A stretch of DNA of 64,000 bases from Streptomyces sp. NBC_00237 (GTDB taxonomy: Bacteria; Actinomycetota; Actinomycetes; Streptomycetales; Streptomycetaceae). Positions within the stretch are counted from its first letter, which is position 1; each line of letters begins with the position of its first letter. The position numbers were made by a program, and so were the translations under genes. Positions 42,463 through 51,795 of the stretch are shown here, piece by piece. The DNA is taken from positions 1,736,001 to 1,800,000 of the forward strand of contig NZ_JAPEMT010000002.1 in NCBI RefSeq assembly GCF_026342435.1, given 5' to 3'. The notes under the pieces were generated by a model, which ran no database searches, was not told the DNA's origin, and saw nothing but the letters and a program-made list of their open reading frames with translations.

Positions 42463-43632
42463 TCAGCTGAGGCCCGCCGTGCGGGCCCGCTCCACGGCCG
42501 GACCGATCGCGGCGGCGACCGCCGCGACGTCCGCCTCGGTGGAGGTGTGCCCGAGGCTGAAACGCAGGGTTCCGCGTGCCAGATCGGGGTCGGTACCCGT
42601 CGCGAGAAGTACGTGCGAGGGCTGGGCGACGCCCGCGGTGCAGGCGGAGCCGGTGGAGCACTCGATGCCCTGGGCGTCGAGCAGCAGGAGCAGCGAGTCC
42701 CCCTCGCAGCCGGGGAAGGTGAAGTGCGCGTTGGCGGGCAGTCGGCCGCCCGGGGCCGGGTCACCGCCGAGGATCGCATCGGGGGCGGCGGCCAGAACGG
42801 CCTTCACCAGATCGTCGCGCAGCCCGCCGATGGTACGGGCGAAGTCTTCACGCCGCTCGGCGGCGAGGACGCCCGCGACGGCGAAGGCGGCGACGGCCGG
42901 TACGTCGAGGGTGCCGGACCGCACGTGCCGCTCCTGGCCGCCGCCGTGCAGCACGGGGACGGGGGTGTACTGACGGCCGAGCAGCAGCGCCCCGATGCCG
43001 TAGGGCCCGCCGACCTTGTGGCCGGACACGGTCATGGCGGCGAGCCCGGAGGCGGCGAAGTCGACGTCGAGCTGCCCGTACGCCTGGACGGCGTCAGCAT
43101 GCAGCGGAACCCCGAACTCCGTTGCCACATCGGCGAGTTCACGAACCGGCATGACGGTGCCGATCTCGTTGTTCGCCCACATGACGGTGGCCAGCGCGAC
43201 GTCGTCGGGGTCACGGGCGATGGCCTCGCGAAGGGTGTCGGGGTGGACCCGGCCGTACGCGTCGACGGCCAGGTACTCGACGTTCGCCCCCTCGTGGGTG
43301 GCCAGCCAGTCGACGGCGTCGAGGACCGCGTGGTGCTCGACGGGACTGGCCAGGACGCGGGTGCGGCGAGGATCCTCCGCCAGGCGGGCCCAGTACAACC
43401 CCTTGACGGCGAGGTTGTCGGCCTCGGTGCCTCCCCCGGTGAACACCACCTCGCTGGGACGCGCCCCGAGGGACGCGGCGAAGGCTTCGCGCCCCTCTTC
43501 GACGGTACGACGGGCGCGCCGCCCGGCGGCGTGCAGGGAGGAGGCGTTGCCGGTGACGGTCAACTGGGCGGTCATCGCCTCGACCGCCTCGGGCAGCATG
43601 GGCGTGGTCGCGGCGTGGTCGAGGTAAGCCAT
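42463..43632 (-). CDS. cysteine desulfurase (NifS/IscS-like)
   Basis: This PLP enzyme removes sulfur from cysteine as a persulfide. The 389-aa protein shows YLDHAATTP at the N-terminus, FTGGGTEADNLA, HADAVQAYGQ, the PLP lysine in SGHKVGGPYG, and the persulfide cysteine in STGSACTAG (about residue 325). ATG 43632 is preceded by a -10 like TACAAT at 43642-43647, so the mRNA has almost no leader. It probably feeds MnmA and other thiolation reactions; no isc or suf scaffold gene is adjacent. Confidence 0.94.
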   Translation of the reverse strand: MAYLDHAATTPMLPEAVEAMTAQLTVTGNASSLHAAGRRARRTVEEGREAFAASLGARPSEVVFTGGGTEADNLAVKGLYWARLAEDPRRTRVLASPVEHHAVLDAVDWLATHEGANVEYLAVDAYGRVHPDTLREAIARDPDDVALATVMWANNEIGTVMPVRELADVATEFGVPLHADAVQAYGQLDVDFAASGLAAMTVSGHKVGGPYGIGALLLGRQYTPVPVLHGGGQERHVRSGTLDVPAVAAFAVAGVLAAERREDFARTIGGLRDDLVKAVLAAAPDAILGGDPAPGGRLPANAHFTFPGCEGDSLLLLLDAQGIECSTGSACTAGVAQPSHVLLATGTDPDLARGTLRFSLGHTSTEADVAAVAAAIGPAVERARTAGLS

Positions 43633-43699
43633 GGTGGGCCGATTGTACGAGGAGGGGGGCGGGGGACGGCGCCGGGGCGGGGCCGGAGCCCCGCAGGGT

Positions 43700-44683
43700 C
43701 TAAGGGGACGGGGGGTCCGGGGTATAGAGGGTGACCACGTCGCGGGCCGCGCGCAGGAGCTCCGCGCGGGCCTCCGGCGGACCCAGCACCTCCAGGCTCG
43801 CGCCGAAGTCCAGCAGCCCCCGCACCCACCGCAGATCCGGGTACGCGACCGAAAGCTCGGCCCACTCCCCGGCGGAGCCACAAGCCCCCTCCACCACATC
43901 CGCCCCGTGGATCCGCAGGAACATGTCCAGCCGCTCCCTGCGCACCCTCACCCGCAGCACCACCCCTGACTCCCGCGACTCCACCCCCTGCCGCAGCCCC
44001 TCCCACACCTCCGCCAGCTCCACACCCGCCCGCCGCCGCACCGGATCGTCCAGCAGGACCGCCGCCCGCACCCGGTCGGCCCGGTAGAGCCGAGGGACAC
44101 CACGGTGGTCGGCGACCAGGTACCAGGTCCCCGCCTTCGACACGAGCCCGTACGGATCCACCGTGTACGCCCGCACCGCGGAAGAGTCCGCGTGCCGGTA
44201 CCGCAGCCGCACCCGCCGGTCGGCGAAGACCGCCTCGTGCAGCACCCCGAGGTCGACCCCGGCCGACCCGTCCGAAGCGGCGGAGGACCGCCACCGCACC
44301 GGGTCCACGATGATCCGCCGGCTCGTCAGCTCGGCGGCGGGCCGGTGCGGTTCCGGCAGCGCCGCCATCACCTTCCGCAGCGCGGTCCCCAGCGCCCGGT
44401 CGAGCCCCAGATCCGCATGCGTGCTCCGCGAGGCCAGGACGAACAGGGCGCGCGCCTCGTCGCTGGTGAGCCCGGTGACATCGGTCCGGTACCCGGGCAG
44501 CAGCGCGAACCCGCCCCGCCTCCCCCGCTCCGCGTACACGGGCACGCCCGCCGCCGACAGCGCCTCGATGTCGCGGTGGACGGTGCGTACGGACACCTCC
44601 AGCCGCTCCGCCAGTTCGGCGGCCCGGACCAGCCCCCGGGTCTGGAGCAGCAGCAGGATCGACAGCAACCGGTCGGATTTCAC
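43700..44683 (-). CDS. WYL-domain helix-turn-helix transcriptional regulator
   Basis: This 327-aa regulator has a DeoR-type winged helix (RLLSILLLLQTRGLVRAAEL, SVRTVHRDIEAL) and a WYL domain with YTVDPYGLVSKAGTWYLVADH (about 165-190), thought to bind nucleotides or other ligands. Start: GTG 44683 lies 9 bases after GGGAGG; the GTG at 44692 touches the ribosome site and is less likely. It is divergent from the 59-aa membrane protein, and three 11-bp direct repeats lie between them. Confidence 0.9.
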   Translation of the reverse strand: MKSDRLLSILLLLQTRGLVRAAELAERLEVSVRTVHRDIEALSAAGVPVYAERGRRGGFALLPGYRTDVTGLTSDEARALFVLASRSTHADLGLDRALGTALRKVMAALPEPHRPAAELTSRRIIVDPVRWRSSAASDGSAGVDLGVLHEAVFADRRVRLRYRHADSSAVRAYTVDPYGLVSKAGTWYLVADHRGVPRLYRADRVRAAVLLDDPVRRRAGVELAEVWEGLRQGVESRESGVVLRVRVRRERLDMFLRIHGADVVEGACGSAGEWAELSVAYPDLRWVRGLLDFGASLEVLGPPEARAELLRAARDVVTLYTPDPPSP

Positions 44684-44732
44684 AACGGCCACCCTCCCAC
44701 CGCATGCCCGCCCCACCCGGGGGCACCCGGCG

Positions 44733-44762
44733 CATAAGGAATCCATAAGGGGCCCATGAAGG
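44733..44762. promoter_or_regulatory. three 11-bp-spaced CATAAGG repeats, candidate operator
   Basis: CATAAGG at 44733 and 44744 and CATGAAGG at 44755 recur at exactly 11 bp in the gap between the WYL regulator and the 59-aa gene. One helical turn of spacing suggests an oligomeric regulator binding one DNA face. The WYL protein is the obvious candidate. Confidence 0.5.
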
Positions 44763-44829
44763 TTCCGCGAGGAAGCCGCAAAGAGGGACACGGGGCCAGT
44801 CAACCGGCAAGCACACAAGGGGAGTTCAG

Positions 44830-45009
44830 ATGCTGGCAATCGTGGGAGCCGCACTCTTCGTCATCGCGTTCATCATCAACGCGGCCGAGATCTCGGCGAA
44901 CAGGATCTTCATGCCGACCAGCCTGATGCTGCTCGGCCTGGCCTTCCTGGCCCTGCACGTGGCGGGCATCGGCGCCGGCTGGAGCGCGGGACGGGGCCGC
45001 CGCCGCTGA
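44830..45009 (+). CDS. 59-aa two-helix membrane protein
   Basis: A short gene starts with ATG 44830, 6 bases after AGGGGAG. It encodes two hydrophobic helices (about 2-17, LAIVGAALFVIAFIIN; about 30-50, LMLLGLAFLALHVAG) and ends in a basic GRGRRR tail. The strong ribosome site, clean frame and divergent arrangement with the WYL regulator support it as real. I recognise no family; similar tiny actinobacterial membrane proteins are known only as hypothetical. Confidence 0.75.
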   Translation: MLAIVGAALFVIAFIINAAEISANRIFMPTSLMLLGLAFLALHVAGIGAGWSAGRGRRR

Positions 45010-45069
45010 CCGAGCAGCGGCCGACGACCCCGTACACCAGCGCACACGGAAGCCCGGAAATCCGGAAAC

Positions 45070-45918
45070 CTACGCCCTCGGCGCCCGCGCCAGCTGTCGC
45101 GACTGGGCGACCAGCCGGTCCGCGCTGTCCCAGACCTCCGCGTCCTCCTCCAGGAAGCCCCCCGCCAGGTTGCGGGTGACGATGGAGACCCGCAGCGGCC
45201 CCGGGGCCGGACGGCACCGCACGTGGCAGGTCAGCTCGACGGTCGGCGTCCACCCCTTCAGCCCCAGCTCGAAGCTGGTCGGGGGCAGCGCGTCGACCGT
45301 CAGGAGCAGCGACAGCGGGTCCGCGTCCCGGCCGTCCGCGAGCCCGAACCAGGCCCGCATCTCGCCCTTGCCCGACGGCGCCCCGAGCGCCCAGCCGACC
45401 GTCGCCGGGTCCAGCCGCAGGTCGAGGCGGTCGGCGATGGCGTTGGAGCCGGGGATCGGCGGGGCGGGCCCGTCGGTCGCCCCGAAGCAGTGCTCCACCG
45501 GCGGAATGGCGGGCGGCTTGGCGGTCGTACGGACGTCGTCGGTGAGGGCGTCGAGGTCGCCGTAGGAGGCGAGGACGCGGATGCGCTCGACCTCGTTGCC
45601 CTCCGCGTCGTACTGGAAGAGGGACGCCTGCCCGGAGGAGAGCGTGCGCCCGCTCCGTACGACATCCGTACGGATGACGGCCGGTCCGGGCACGGACGGC
45701 GTGAAGTAGTGCGCGGACACCGTGAACGGGTCCGGGTGCGGGAGCGCGTCGGCGAGGGCGCGGCCGATGACGGCGAGGAGGTAGCCGCCGTTGACGGCGT
45801 TGATGATCGTCCAGCCCGCGGAGAGCTCCGCGTCGTACACGCCCGGCTCGCGCCGCACCACTGCGGTGTCGCGGTCGAACTCGCTGTCCCCGAGGGAACC
45901 GGTGGGTATCTGTGCCAT
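45070..45918 (-). CDS. acyl-CoA thioesterase family protein (double hot-dog)
   Basis: This 282-aa protein resembles the TesB-like/4HBT_3 double hot-dog family, which hydrolyses acyl-CoA. The N-terminal hot-dog has WTIINAVNGGYLLAVIGRAL and HYFTPSVPGPAVIRTDVVRSGRTL; the C-terminal hot-dog has WTPTVELTCHVRCRPAPGPL and AEVWDSADRLVAQSRQLA. The catalytic residue is not obvious. ATG 45918 (MAQIPTG) is chosen; an upstream GTG adds three codons. It converges on the 59-aa gene with no terminator seen. Confidence 0.82.
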   Translation of the reverse strand: MAQIPTGSLGDSEFDRDTAVVRREPGVYDAELSAGWTIINAVNGGYLLAVIGRALADALPHPDPFTVSAHYFTPSVPGPAVIRTDVVRSGRTLSSGQASLFQYDAEGNEVERIRVLASYGDLDALTDDVRTTAKPPAIPPVEHCFGATDGPAPPIPGSNAIADRLDLRLDPATVGWALGAPSGKGEMRAWFGLADGRDADPLSLLLTVDALPPTSFELGLKGWTPTVELTCHVRCRPAPGPLRVSIVTRNLAGGFLEEDAEVWDSADRLVAQSRQLARAPRA

Positions 45919-45968
45919 GCCCGGCACGCTACACCGCCCGATTACTGAGCGGTAGCTTTTCTCGTGCG

Positions 45969-46031
45969 GCAGCCGCCCCGAAGCCCCGTACCGCAGCCGC
46001 CCCGAGCCCCGTACAGCAGCCGCCCCGAGCG
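45969..46031. repeat. tandem repeat, 23-24-bp unit
   Basis: GCAGCCGCCCCGA begins units at 45969, 45993 and 46016. The first two continue with AGCCCCGTAC or GCCCCGTAC. The array lies just past the stop of the TRIC-like gene. Confidence 0.75.
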
Positions 46032-46045
46032 GCGAGCCGGTCCCG

Positions 46046-46717
46046 CTATCCCGCCTGATCCGGCGCGTCCACCTTCACCGACGACCTGTGCCACGCCCTC
46101 GGCGCCCGCCAGTGGAACTTCAGCGCGGCCAGCCGCAGCCCGAAGGACGTCACCACCGCGAGCCCGCTCGTGTACGGGTTCAGCACGTCGAAGCGGATGC
46201 ACAGGGCCACCATCGCCGCGCCCACGATCGCGGGCACCGCGTACAGGTCCCGGTCCCAGCGCAGCAGCGACGGCACCTCGTTCGCGAGAACGTCGCGCAG
46301 GACGCCGCCACCGACCGCCGAGGCCAGGCCCAGCGTCGCGGACGCGGTCAGGCCGAGCCCGTAGTCGTACGCCTTCGCCGTGCCGGTGACGGCGAAGAGG
46401 CCGAGGCCCGCCGCGTCGAAGACGTTCACCCCGAGCTGGATGCGCTCCACCTCGGGGTGCAGGAAGAAGACCAGGGCCGTCGCGATCAGCGGGGTCACGA
46501 AGTACCCCAGGTCGCTGAAGGCGGCGGGCGGCACCGCGCCGATGATGAGGTCGCGGAACAGCCCCCCGCCCAGTGCCGTGACCTCCGCCAGAACCGCCAT
46601 GCCGAAGACGTCGAAGTTCTTGCGGACGGCGAGCAGAGCGCCGGAGATCGCGAAGACGAAGATCCCGACGAGGTCGAGCACGTGTTGGACGGAGGGGCTG
46701 AAGAGTTCCTGAAGCAC
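46046..46717 (-). CDS. TRIC-like cation channel (UPF0126 family membrane protein)
   Basis: This 223-aa membrane protein consists of two copies of a three-helix repeat. The first has DLVGIFVFAISGALLAVRK and ALGGGLFRDLIIG; the second has DAAGLGLFAVTGTAKA and AVGGGVLRDVLANE. The paired GGGxxRD motifs are the family's signature and line the pore in prokaryotic TRIC channels (K+ conducting). The GTG at 46717 lies directly after a TAACAAT -10 element, so the mRNA may be leaderless. Confidence 0.9.
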   Translation of the reverse strand: MLQELFSPSVQHVLDLVGIFVFAISGALLAVRKNFDVFGMAVLAEVTALGGGLFRDLIIGAVPPAAFSDLGYFVTPLIATALVFFLHPEVERIQLGVNVFDAAGLGLFAVTGTAKAYDYGLGLTASATLGLASAVGGGVLRDVLANEVPSLLRWDRDLYAVPAIVGAAMVALCIRFDVLNPYTSGLAVVTSFGLRLAALKFHWRAPRAWHRSSVKVDAPDQAG

Positions 46718-46751
46718 CCGACATTGTTACCTACGTACGGGCGCCGAACGG

Positions 46752-46813
46752 CCTCACGACGCAGAGCCCGGGAGAGCCCGAACCTCACGACGCAGGGCCC
46801 GGAAAGCCCGAAG
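46752..46813. repeat. two 31-bp direct repeats
   Basis: Units 46752-46782 and 46783-46813 both start CCTCACGACGCAG and end AGCCCGAA. They lie between the TRIC-like start and the aminopeptidase stop; the second unit ends 2 bases from that stop codon. Confidence 0.8.
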
Positions 46814-46815
46814 CG

Positions 46816-48213
46816 CTACAGCGCGGGCTTGCCCTTCGTGAAGAGCCAGGTGTCGAAGAGCCCGTCGAGCTGCTGCCCGCTGATCCGCTCCGCGTACTTG
46901 ATGAACTCGCTGGTCTCGGCGTTCGCGTACTTGTAGTCCGAGACCCACGTCCGCAGCAGCGTGAAGAACGCCTTGTCGCCGATCTTCTCGCGCAGCACCT
47001 GGAGCGTCATGGCGCCCCGGTTGTAGACGGCGGAGGCGAACATCGTGTCGCGCTGCGGGTCGCCGACCACCGTCTGCCAGAAGGGCGACGCGGCGGGCCG
47101 CCCGTTGTACGAGGCGCGCATCAGGTCGTGCGCTGTGCCCCGGCCCTTGTGCTCCTCCCACAGCCACTGGCTGTACGTGGCGAAGCCCTCGTTGAGCCAG
47201 ATGTCGTCCCACTCCTCGGGCGAGACCGAGTCGCCGAACCACTGGTGGGCCAGTTCGTGCGCGATGGTTCCCTCGCTGCGGATCGCCGAGTACACCGGCT
47301 TGGTCTGGGTCTCCAGGGAGAATCCGGCCTGCGGCATGTCGTCGACGATCGCGCCGGTCTCCTCGAAGGGGTACTTGCCGAAGAGCTTCGACCAGTAGTC
47401 GGTGATCTCGGCGGTCAGGCCGTACACGTCGACGCTGCTGGCGTTCTTCAGTACGGGGTCGATCGCGACGTAGATCGGGGTGCCGCCGGGGGTGACGCCC
47501 TTCTGGACGTCGAACTTGCCGATGGTGGCGGTGGCCAGGTAGGTCGCCATCGGCGTGTCGGTGCGCCAGTGGTGGGTGGTCTTGTCGCCCTGTGTCTTCG
47601 TCGACACCAGCCGCCCGTTGGAGACGCCCGTCAGACCCTTGGGGGCCTTGATGCGGATGTCGAAGGTGGCCTTGTCGGAGGGGTGGTCGCTGCCGGGGAA
47701 CCAGGTGGAGGCGGCGTTCGGCTCGCAGGCGACGAAGACGCCGTCGCCGGTCTTCATCCAGCCGTAGTCGGAGCCGAAGACGATCGGCCCGGAGAGCGGC
47801 TCGGGCACTCCCCCGTACACCACCTCGACGGTGAACCTGTCGCCCTTCTCCAGCCAGTGGCGGGGCGTGATGCGGATGTCGTCGCCCTTGCGGCTGAAGT
47901 CCGCGCGTCTGCCGTCGACCTTGACCGAGGAGACCGTGAGCTTCTGGAGGTCCAGGTGGAAGGAGGAGAGGTTCTTCAGCGCCTTCGCGGTGATGGTGGC
48001 GCGGGCGTCGAGGCGGTCGGTGCCGGGGTCGTAGTCGAGCCCCAGGTCGTAGTGGCGGATGTCGAAGCCGCCGTTGCCGAGGTGGGGGAAGTACGGGTCG
48101 CCGATGCCCGGCGAGCCGGGTTTCGGGCCGGGGGCCGCCGCGACCGCGACCAGACAGAAAGAGGAGGTCGCGAGTGCGATCGCCGCCAGACGTGCCGAAC
48201 GGGAGAGTGCCAT
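46816..48213 (-). CDS. secreted M1-family metallopeptidase
   Basis: This 465-aa zinc aminopeptidase has a Sec signal (about 1-27, ending VAVAAAPG), the N-terminal beta domain (HYDLGLDYDP) and the M1 active site HELAHQWFG...NEGFA (HExxH-18-E). The exopeptidase motif appears as MPQAGFS instead of the usual GAMEN, so aminopeptidase specificity may differ. The helical C-terminal domain of full M1 enzymes is missing, as in the short actinobacterial forms. ATG 48213 follows AGGGAAG. It could supply peptides to the importer next door (inference). Confidence 0.88.
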   Translation of the reverse strand: MALSRSARLAAIALATSSFCLVAVAAAPGPKPGSPGIGDPYFPHLGNGGFDIRHYDLGLDYDPGTDRLDARATITAKALKNLSSFHLDLQKLTVSSVKVDGRRADFSRKGDDIRITPRHWLEKGDRFTVEVVYGGVPEPLSGPIVFGSDYGWMKTGDGVFVACEPNAASTWFPGSDHPSDKATFDIRIKAPKGLTGVSNGRLVSTKTQGDKTTHHWRTDTPMATYLATATIGKFDVQKGVTPGGTPIYVAIDPVLKNASSVDVYGLTAEITDYWSKLFGKYPFEETGAIVDDMPQAGFSLETQTKPVYSAIRSEGTIAHELAHQWFGDSVSPEEWDDIWLNEGFATYSQWLWEEHKGRGTAHDLMRASYNGRPAASPFWQTVVGDPQRDTMFASAVYNRGAMTLQVLREKIGDKAFFTLLRTWVSDYKYANAETSEFIKYAERISGQQLDGLFDTWLFTKGKPAL

Positions 48214-48340
48214 GAGTCTTCCCTTCGAACGCGTTGTCCCGCCCCACGGTGTGTGGGGCGGACGCGCCGACTCTGCACTCTCCCGTTCCCGGAAGCGACG
48301 GGCATGTACATGACTTTACCAAGTCGTGCCCTACCGACCA

Positions 48341-48437
48341 GTTGGAACCCGTACGTCCGGATTCACCGCACTCGTACGCACGGATTCACCGTACTCGTAC
48401 GTCCGGATTCACCGTACTCGTACGTCCGGATTCCAAC
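48341..48437. repeat. 23-bp tandem array flanked by GTTGGAA/TTCCAAC
   Basis: Units at 48350, 48373, 48396 and a partial at 48419 share CGTACGTCCGGATTCACC plus GTACT or GCACT. GTTGGAA (48341-48347) and TTCCAAC (48431-48437) form an inverted repeat around the array. It lies between the last importer gene and the aminopeptidase start. Confidence 0.85.
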
Positions 48438-48455
48438 CCGTCAACTCCCTTGCGC

Positions 48456-49544
48456 CTAGGCGTCCTTGGCAACGTCCACGATCTGCACCGCGTCCCGCGC
48501 CTCGGCCACGACCGTCTCGCCCGGAGCCTGGTCCGGAGCGTTCTCCGGGTGGTGGCAGGCCACCTGCTGGCCCACCTTCAGTTCGAGCAGCGGCGGGTCC
48601 TGCGTCTTGCAGATCTCCGTCGCCTTCCAGCACCGGGTGTGGAACCGGCAGCCGCTCGGCGGCGCGATCGGCGACGGCACGTCGCCCTTGAGCAGGATGC
48701 GCTCGCTCTTCATGCCGCGCCGCTTCGGGTCGGGCACCGGCACCGCCGACATGAGCGCCTTGGTGTACGGATGCATCGGCGCCCGGTACAGCGACGTGCG
48801 GTCCGCCAGCTCGACGATCTTGCCGAGGTACATCACCGCGATCCGGTCCGAGACGTGCCGGATGACCGACAGGTCGTGCGCGATGATCACGTACGTCAGA
48901 CCCAGCTCGTCCTGGAGGTCCTCCATCAGGTTGACCACCTGGGCCTGGATGGAGACGTCCAGCGCCGAGACCGGCTCGTCCGCGACGACCAGCTTCGGCT
49001 TGAGCGCGAGCGCCCGGGCGATGCCGATGCGCTGGCGCTGGCCGCCGGAGAACTCGTGCGGATAGCGGTTGTAGTGCTCGGGGTTGAGCCCCACGACCTC
49101 AAGGAGGCGCTGCACCTCGGCCTTGATCCCCCCCTCGGGCTTGACGCCCTGGAGGTGGAAGGGCGCGCTGACGATGGTGCCGATGGTGTGCCGCGGGTTC
49201 AGCGAGGAGTACGGGTCCTGGAAGATCATCTGTACGTCGCGGCGCAGCGGACGCATCTGGCCGACGCCGAGGTGCGTGATGTCCTGCCCCTGGAACTCGA
49301 TCTTCCCGCCGGTCGGCTCCAGAAGGCGCGTGATGAGGCGCCCCATGGTCGACTTGCCGCAGCCGGACTCACCCACGACGCCCAGGGTCTCCCCGGGACG
49401 CACGTCGAAGTCCAGGCCGTCCACCGCCCGCACCGCGCCGGTCTGCCGTTGGAGCAGACCCTTGCGGATCGGGAAGTGCTTGGTCAGGCCGGAGACCCTG
49501 AGCAGCGGCTCGGGAGAGGACGTGCTCTGCTTCGGCACCGTCAT
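48456..49544 (-). CDS. peptide ABC transporter ATP-binding protein (OppF type)
   Basis: This 362-aa ATPase of an oligopeptide/dipeptide importer has Walker A GESGCGKST, signature FSGGQRQRIGIARAL, Walker B LVVADEPVSALDVS and the switch His in IIAHDLSVI. The C-terminal oligopeptide-transporter domain has the Cys cluster CRFHTRC...C...C seen in Opp/Dpp ATPases (possible Fe-S site). ATG 49544 follows AAAGGA; an in-frame GTG at 49604 overlapping the oppD stop would add 20 residues. It is the last gene of the operon. Confidence 0.93.
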   Translation of the reverse strand: MTVPKQSTSSPEPLLRVSGLTKHFPIRKGLLQRQTGAVRAVDGLDFDVRPGETLGVVGESGCGKSTMGRLITRLLEPTGGKIEFQGQDITHLGVGQMRPLRRDVQMIFQDPYSSLNPRHTIGTIVSAPFHLQGVKPEGGIKAEVQRLLEVVGLNPEHYNRYPHEFSGGQRQRIGIARALALKPKLVVADEPVSALDVSIQAQVVNLMEDLQDELGLTYVIIAHDLSVIRHVSDRIAVMYLGKIVELADRTSLYRAPMHPYTKALMSAVPVPDPKRRGMKSERILLKGDVPSPIAPPSGCRFHTRCWKATEICKTQDPPLLELKVGQQVACHHPENAPDQAPGETVVAEARDAVQIVDVAKDA

Positions 49545-49550
49545 CGCGGA

Positions 49551-49600
49551 TTCCTTTGTCTCGCTCACAGCACCCGTCTCACTCACCGCGTCCGTCCCGC

Positions 49601-49604
<4 letters not shown>
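49551..49604 (-). repeat. three 18-bp units at the oppD/oppF junction
   Basis: GTGAGCGGGACGGACGCG, GTGAGTGAGACGGGTGCT and GTGAGCGAGACAAAGGAA follow in phase, each opening with GTG in the oppF frame. The first GTG overlaps the oppD stop (GTGA), and the third unit contains the ribosome site of the likely oppF ATG. Confidence 0.75.
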
Positions 49605-50691
<1,087 letters not shown>

Positions 50692-50695
<4 letters not shown>

Positions 50696-51690
50696 GTGAG
50701 CCTCACACGGGGGTCGATCACGGCGTACAGGAGGTCCACGAGGAGGTTGGCGAGCACCACCGCACTGGCGGTGATGAGCGTGACCGCCAGGATGATCGGC
50801 AGGTCCTTGTCGGTGATCGCGATCAGCACCGCCTGGCCCAGGCCCGGCAGGCTGAACGTGGTCTCGGTGAGGATCGCGCCGCCCATCAGGGCACCGAGGT
50901 CGATGCCGAGCAGGGTGAGGATGGGGGTCATCGTCGAGCGCATGGCGTGCTTGCCGATGACCGTCTTCTCACCGAGGCCCTTGGCGCGAGCGGTACGGAT
51001 GTAGTCCTCGCCCATGACTTCGAGCATGGACGCCCTGGTCATACGGGCGTACATCGCGCCGAAGAGGAAGGCGAGGCTGATCCAGGGCAGGATCATGCCG
51101 CTGAACCACGCCGCCGGATCCTCGCCGAACTCGGTGAACGCGTTGTTCACCCAGCCCAGCGAATAGGCGAAGATCGCCAGCGAGAGCAGACCGGTGAAGT
51201 AGACCGGCAGGGAGACGCCCGCGAGCGCGGTGGACATCGCCACCCGGTCCCAGATCGTGCCTCGCTTGAGCGCGGACAGGACGCCCACGGTCAGGCCGAT
51301 GAACAGCCAGACCACGGCGGCGCCCAGCGCCAGGAAGAGGGTGACGGGCAGCCGGTCGAGGAGCACCGGCCAGACCGCCTGCTGACTCTTGAAGGAGTAG
51401 CCGAAGCAGGGTGCCGGGCACTCGATGACGTCGCCGCCGCCGATGTAGGTCCGCCCGGCGAAGATGCCCCGGATGAACTCCCATGCCTGCAAGAGGATCG
51501 GATCGCCGAGTCCCAGCTTCTCGCGGACGCCCTCGATGGCGGCCGCGTCGGCCTGCTTTCCGACGAAGAAGAGTGCGGGGTCCTGACCGGTCCACTTCGG
51601 GATCAGGAAGAAGATGCTGAAGACCGCGAGGATCACGACGATCAGCATCACTGCGACGGCGAACAGCCGCCTGATCAGATATGTCAGCAC
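50692..51690 (-). CDS. peptide ABC transporter permease (OppB type)
   Basis: This 332-aa inner-membrane permease has six predicted helices. The N-terminus LIRRLFAVAVMLIVV, the long periplasmic loop with two Cys (ECPAPCFGYSF), and the EAA loop RTARAKGLGEKTV are typical of OppB/DppB. The start is GTG 51690. A 12-bp hairpin lies between oppA and this gene. Confidence 0.94.
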
Positions 51691-51697
51691 TGTGCTC

Positions 51698-51726
51698 GGC
51701 AGCCGCCCCTCGTGGGGGCGGCTGCC
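51698..51726 (-). terminator. hairpin between oppA and oppB
   Basis: GGCAGCCGCCCC (51698-51709) pairs perfectly with 51715-51726 across a 5-base loop, 69 bases after the oppA stop. No T-run follows. Such hairpins after binding-protein genes usually trim or stabilise the mRNA so that more binding protein than permease is made. Confidence 0.75.
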
Positions 51727-51795
51727 TTCACCTGCCCTTCGTGCCAGCGGCGGGTGACGCCGTCAGATGGTGATGTACGTGTGGGTGGCGCGTTA

